DNA of 6,793 nt from Promethearchaeota archaeon (GTDB lineage: Archaea > Asgardarchaeota > Lokiarchaeia > Sigynarchaeales > SOKP01), in NCBI GenBank assembly GCA_019894655.1, contig JAGXNZ010000141.1, positions 1 through 6,793 of the forward strand. Direction: 5' to 3'. Numbering within the stretch: the first letter of the stretch is position 1; each line of letters opens with the position of its first letter. Under the pieces are notes generated by a model that saw nothing but the letters and a program-made list of their open reading frames with translations, was not told the origin of the DNA and ran no database searches. Below are positions 5,159 to 6,793 of this stretch, one piece after another. The position numbers and the translations under genes were made by a program.

Positions 5159-6166
5159 ATGGCAAAACGAGTTGCAATTAACGGATTTGGTAGAATCGGT
5201 AGATTGTTCTTTAGAGCAGTATACAATAATTTCTGGGATGATATTGATATTGTGTCTATCAACGATCTTTTCGAACCAAAATATTTGGCTTATGCTTTAA
5301 AATACGATTCTGTCTTCGGAAAATTCAAAGGAAAAATAGAAGCTACTGACAATTCATTGATAATTGACGGTAAAAATATTCCTATTACTGCTGAGAGAGA
5401 TCCTGCGGATTTACCACATGCTAGTAATAATATTGATGTTGCTGTAGAATGTACTGGACGATTTGTTAATAGAGAAGGTGCTAGCAAACATTTAACTGCA
5501 GGTGCAAAAAGAGTATTAATTAGTGCCCCAGCATCAGATCCAGATTTTACAGTTGTATTAGGATGTAATGATGATAAATTAACAAGTGACCATAAAATTA
5601 TCTCAAACGCCTCCTGTACAACGAACTGTTTAGCTCCTGTTGTTAAAGTTTTAAACGATAATTTTAAGATTAAGTACGGATTGATGACAACCATCCACTC
5701 TTATACCAATGATCAAAGTACAGGAGATATTGCTAGAGCAGGAAGTTCCGATAAGATGATTCGTGGAAGAGCTGCTGCTCAAAATATGATTCCTACCTCT
5801 ACTGGTGCTGCTAAGGCAATAGGCTTAGTTTTTCCAGAACTAAAAGGAAAATTAGATGGTATAGCCGTAAGAGTCCCTACGATTAATGGGAGCGTAGTTG
5901 ATTTAAAAGTAGTAGTAGAAAACAGATGCTCAGTTGCTGATATAAATTCTAAGATGAAAGAAGCTTCAAATAGTAGTTTAAAAGGTATTTTAGATTATAC
6001 CGAGGACCCCATTGTAAGTAGTGATATCATTGGCAATCCTCACAGTTCAATATTCAACGGACTATGGACAAAGGTTGTTGAAGATGAGGTTTTCATTTTG
6101 AGCTGGTATGATAATGAATGGGGTTTCTCAAATCGTATGGCCGAATTAATAGTTAAAAAATTATAG
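5159..6166 (+). CDS. gap: Type I glyceraldehyde-3-phosphate dehydrogenase (phosphorylating, bacterial/eukaryotic type)
   Basis: GAPDH interconverts glyceraldehyde 3-phosphate and 1,3-bisphosphoglycerate in cytoplasmic glycolysis/gluconeogenesis. The 335-aa protein has the class I length and motifs: Rossmann start VAINGFGRIGRLFFRA, Asp36 in SIND (favouring NAD+), VECTGRF, ISAPASDPDFTVVLGCN, catalytic Cys153 in SNASCTTNCLAP, catalytic His180 in TIHSYTNDQ, GRAAAQNMIPTSTGAAKAIG, IAVRVPTINGSV and the C-terminal WYDNEWGFSNRMAEL. The S-loop (186-203) differs from the common form: the usual 'xxD.PHKDLRRA' is replaced by a slightly longer STGDIARAGSSDKMIRG without the Pro-His pair. Most archaea use the unrelated-looking class II GAPDH, so this copy suggests transfer from bacteria or an Asgard-specific inheritance. 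GTGA at 5149-5152 is a weak Shine-Dalgarno 6 bases before the ATG. It is flanked by its own promoter-like palindrome and a T-rich terminator, so it is probably monocistronic. NAD preference is inferred. Confidence 0.95.
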   Translation: MAKRVAINGFGRIGRLFFRAVYNNFWDDIDIVSINDLFEPKYLAYALKYDSVFGKFKGKIEATDNSLIIDGKNIPITAERDPADLPHASNNIDVAVECTGRFVNREGASKHLTAGAKRVLISAPASDPDFTVVLGCNDDKLTSDHKIISNASCTTNCLAPVVKVLNDNFKIKYGLMTTIHSYTNDQSTGDIARAGSSDKMIRGRAAAQNMIPTSTGAAKAIGLVFPELKGKLDGIAVRVPTINGSVVDLKVVVENRCSVADINSKMKEASNSSLKGILDYTEDPIVSSDIIGNPHSSIFNGLWTKVVEDEVFILSWYDNEWGFSNRMAELIVKKL

Positions 6167-6182
6167 ATTTTAAATATACTAA

Positions 6183-6202
6183 TTTTTTTTATTTTTTTTT
6201 TT
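6183..6202 (+). terminator. T-rich terminator after gap
   Basis: Eight T's, one A, then eleven T's, starting 17 bases after the GAPDH stop, with no GC-rich hairpin. This is a strong example of the archaeal oligo-T terminator. Confidence 0.7.
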
Positions 6203-6285
6203 AGAATTAAAAATTATAAACATCCCCAGTAAAAATTAACAGATTTTGGAGAAGAGGGGATTCTTTAACCTGAAGTCAGATAAAA

Positions 6286-6302
6286 TTTATTTTTAATGAA
6301 AA
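6286..6302 (+). promoter_or_regulatory. TATA-like element upstream of the UPF0316 gene
   Basis: TTTATTTTTAATGAAAA is centred about 27 bases before ATG 6321. Its TTTTTAATGAAAA part is one base off the TTTTTAATTAAAA shared by the elements at 2370 and 5114. No Shine-Dalgarno is seen before 6321, so a leaderless message is plausible. Otherwise the 154-base gap after gap holds only the terminator and a weak 6-bp inverted repeat. Confidence 0.4.
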
Positions 6303-6320
6303 TAACACTATAACTAATTT

Positions 6321-6793
6321 ATGATTGAAAATTTTATTTTTTCCTTGATTCTCCTTCCATCATTAATTTTCGTTGCCAGGGTTTCTGACGTAACTTTAGG
6401 AACATTGAGAATTGTTTTCATTTCTCAAGGAAGGCGAAAACTAGCACCCTTAGTAGGATTTTTTGAAATTCTAATTTGGTTAGTCGCAATGGGACAAATT
6501 TTTAGTAATTTAACAAATGTCATTTATTATATTGCGTATGCTGGAGGATTTGCTATGGGAAATTATATCGGATTAATTGTTGAAAATAAAATTTCTTTAG
6601 GTTTATTAAGTCTACAATTAATTGTTCGGGAGAATGCTGAAACCTTGATTAATATATTAAAAGATCACGGCTATAGTCTAACAACTATGACTGCTGAGGG
6701 TACAAAAGGATTTGTAAAGATAATATATTTAGTAATAAAACGGAAAAGTCTCCCCAAAACCCTTGAAATGATTAGAACAAATAATCCAAAAGC
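6321..6793 (+). CDS. UPF0316 family membrane protein (DUF5698 + DUF2179), 3' end outside window
   Basis: The first 157 residues of a UPF0316-type protein; the frame is still open at the window edge, so it is partial. An in-frame TAA at 6315-6317 just before ATG 6321 supports this start. The N-terminal half is hydrophobic with about three membrane segments (roughly 3-20, 43-62 and 66-88). Family blocks are clear: ARVSDVTLGTLRIVFISQGR, LAPLVGFFEILIWLVAMGQI, SNLTN, then YIAYAGGFAMGNYIGLIVE. From about residue 98 it becomes soluble and begins the DUF2179 domain (IVRENAETLINILKDHGY, TTMTAEGTKG, VKIIYLVIKRKSLPKTLEMI), a ligand-binding-like alpha/beta domain shared with YitT-type proteins. The function is unknown. 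No link to the neighbouring GAPDH gene is evident; a terminator separates them. Full-length members are about 170-200 aa, so probably only a short tail is missing. Confidence 0.88.
   Translation, partial: MIENFIFSLILLPSLIFVARVSDVTLGTLRIVFISQGRRKLAPLVGFFEILIWLVAMGQIFSNLTNVIYYIAYAGGFAMGNYIGLIVENKISLGLLSLQLIVRENAETLINILKDHGYSLTTMTAEGTKGFVKIIYLVIKRKSLPKTLEMIRTNNPK

Noticed and set aside
5290..5694. Minus-strand frame of 134 aa inside gap
   Set aside because: It is an antisense shadow of a highly conserved GAPDH gene, with no features of its own.
6222..6261. Inverted repeat ATCCCC / GGGGAT between gap and the UPF0316 gene as a regulatory RNA hairpin
   Set aside because: Only 6 bp with a 28-base loop; too weak to separate from chance, and it lies after the T-rich terminator.

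Overview
The window is AT-rich, gene-dense archaeal DNA. The best fit is an Asgard archaeon of the Lokiarchaeota kind. Four things point there: an HdrA/MvhD electron-transfer module; an MvhD gene readable only if two in-frame TGA codons are selenocysteine (Sec); a stem-loop just after that gene that looks like a eukaryotic-type SECIS (AUGA/UGAA core, A-rich apical loop), a form reported for Lokiarchaeota selenoprotein genes; and T-rich terminators with TATA-like promoters. The lineage call is an inference, because no rRNA or other marker gene is present.

Layout. Positions 1-536 (+): C-terminal end of HdrA, cut by the window edge. 550-996 (+): complete mvhD/vhuD, 148 aa, with Sec at residues 17 and 68; a plain stop-to-stop ORF search breaks it into pieces and misses it. 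1003-1075: SECIS element in the 3' UTR. 1177-2316 (+): FrhB/FdhB-like iron-sulfur flavoprotein. 2407-3174 (+): polyferredoxin-like protein with two full [4Fe-4S] motifs and one degenerate ferredoxin domain. 3248-3709 (+): small SRPBCC/AHSA1-like protein. 3750-4970 or 4982 (-): M20 metallopeptidase. 5159-6166 (+): type I (bacterial/eukaryotic-type) GAPDH. 6321-6793 (+): start of a UPF0316 (DUF5698/DUF2179) membrane protein, cut by the window edge.

How the genes fit together. The first four genes (1-3174) share a strand and probably a process. HdrA is the FAD electron-bifurcating subunit, MvhD the [2Fe-2S] adaptor that passes electrons to HdrA, the FdhB-like protein a flavin/Fe-S oxidoreductase that could feed or drain MvhD, and the polyferredoxin an electron wire. 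HdrB, HdrC and hydrogenase subunits are not in the window. From 3200 on the genes look like unrelated single transcription units with their own promoters and terminators.

The most notable content is the double-Sec MvhD with its eukaryotic-like SECIS. This type of system has been described in Lokiarchaeota, so it is not wholly new, but it is easily lost in annotation, and the SECIS here may carry an extra side hairpin. No CRISPR array, mobile element, tRNA or rRNA was seen, and no gene-free stretch exceeds 300 bases.
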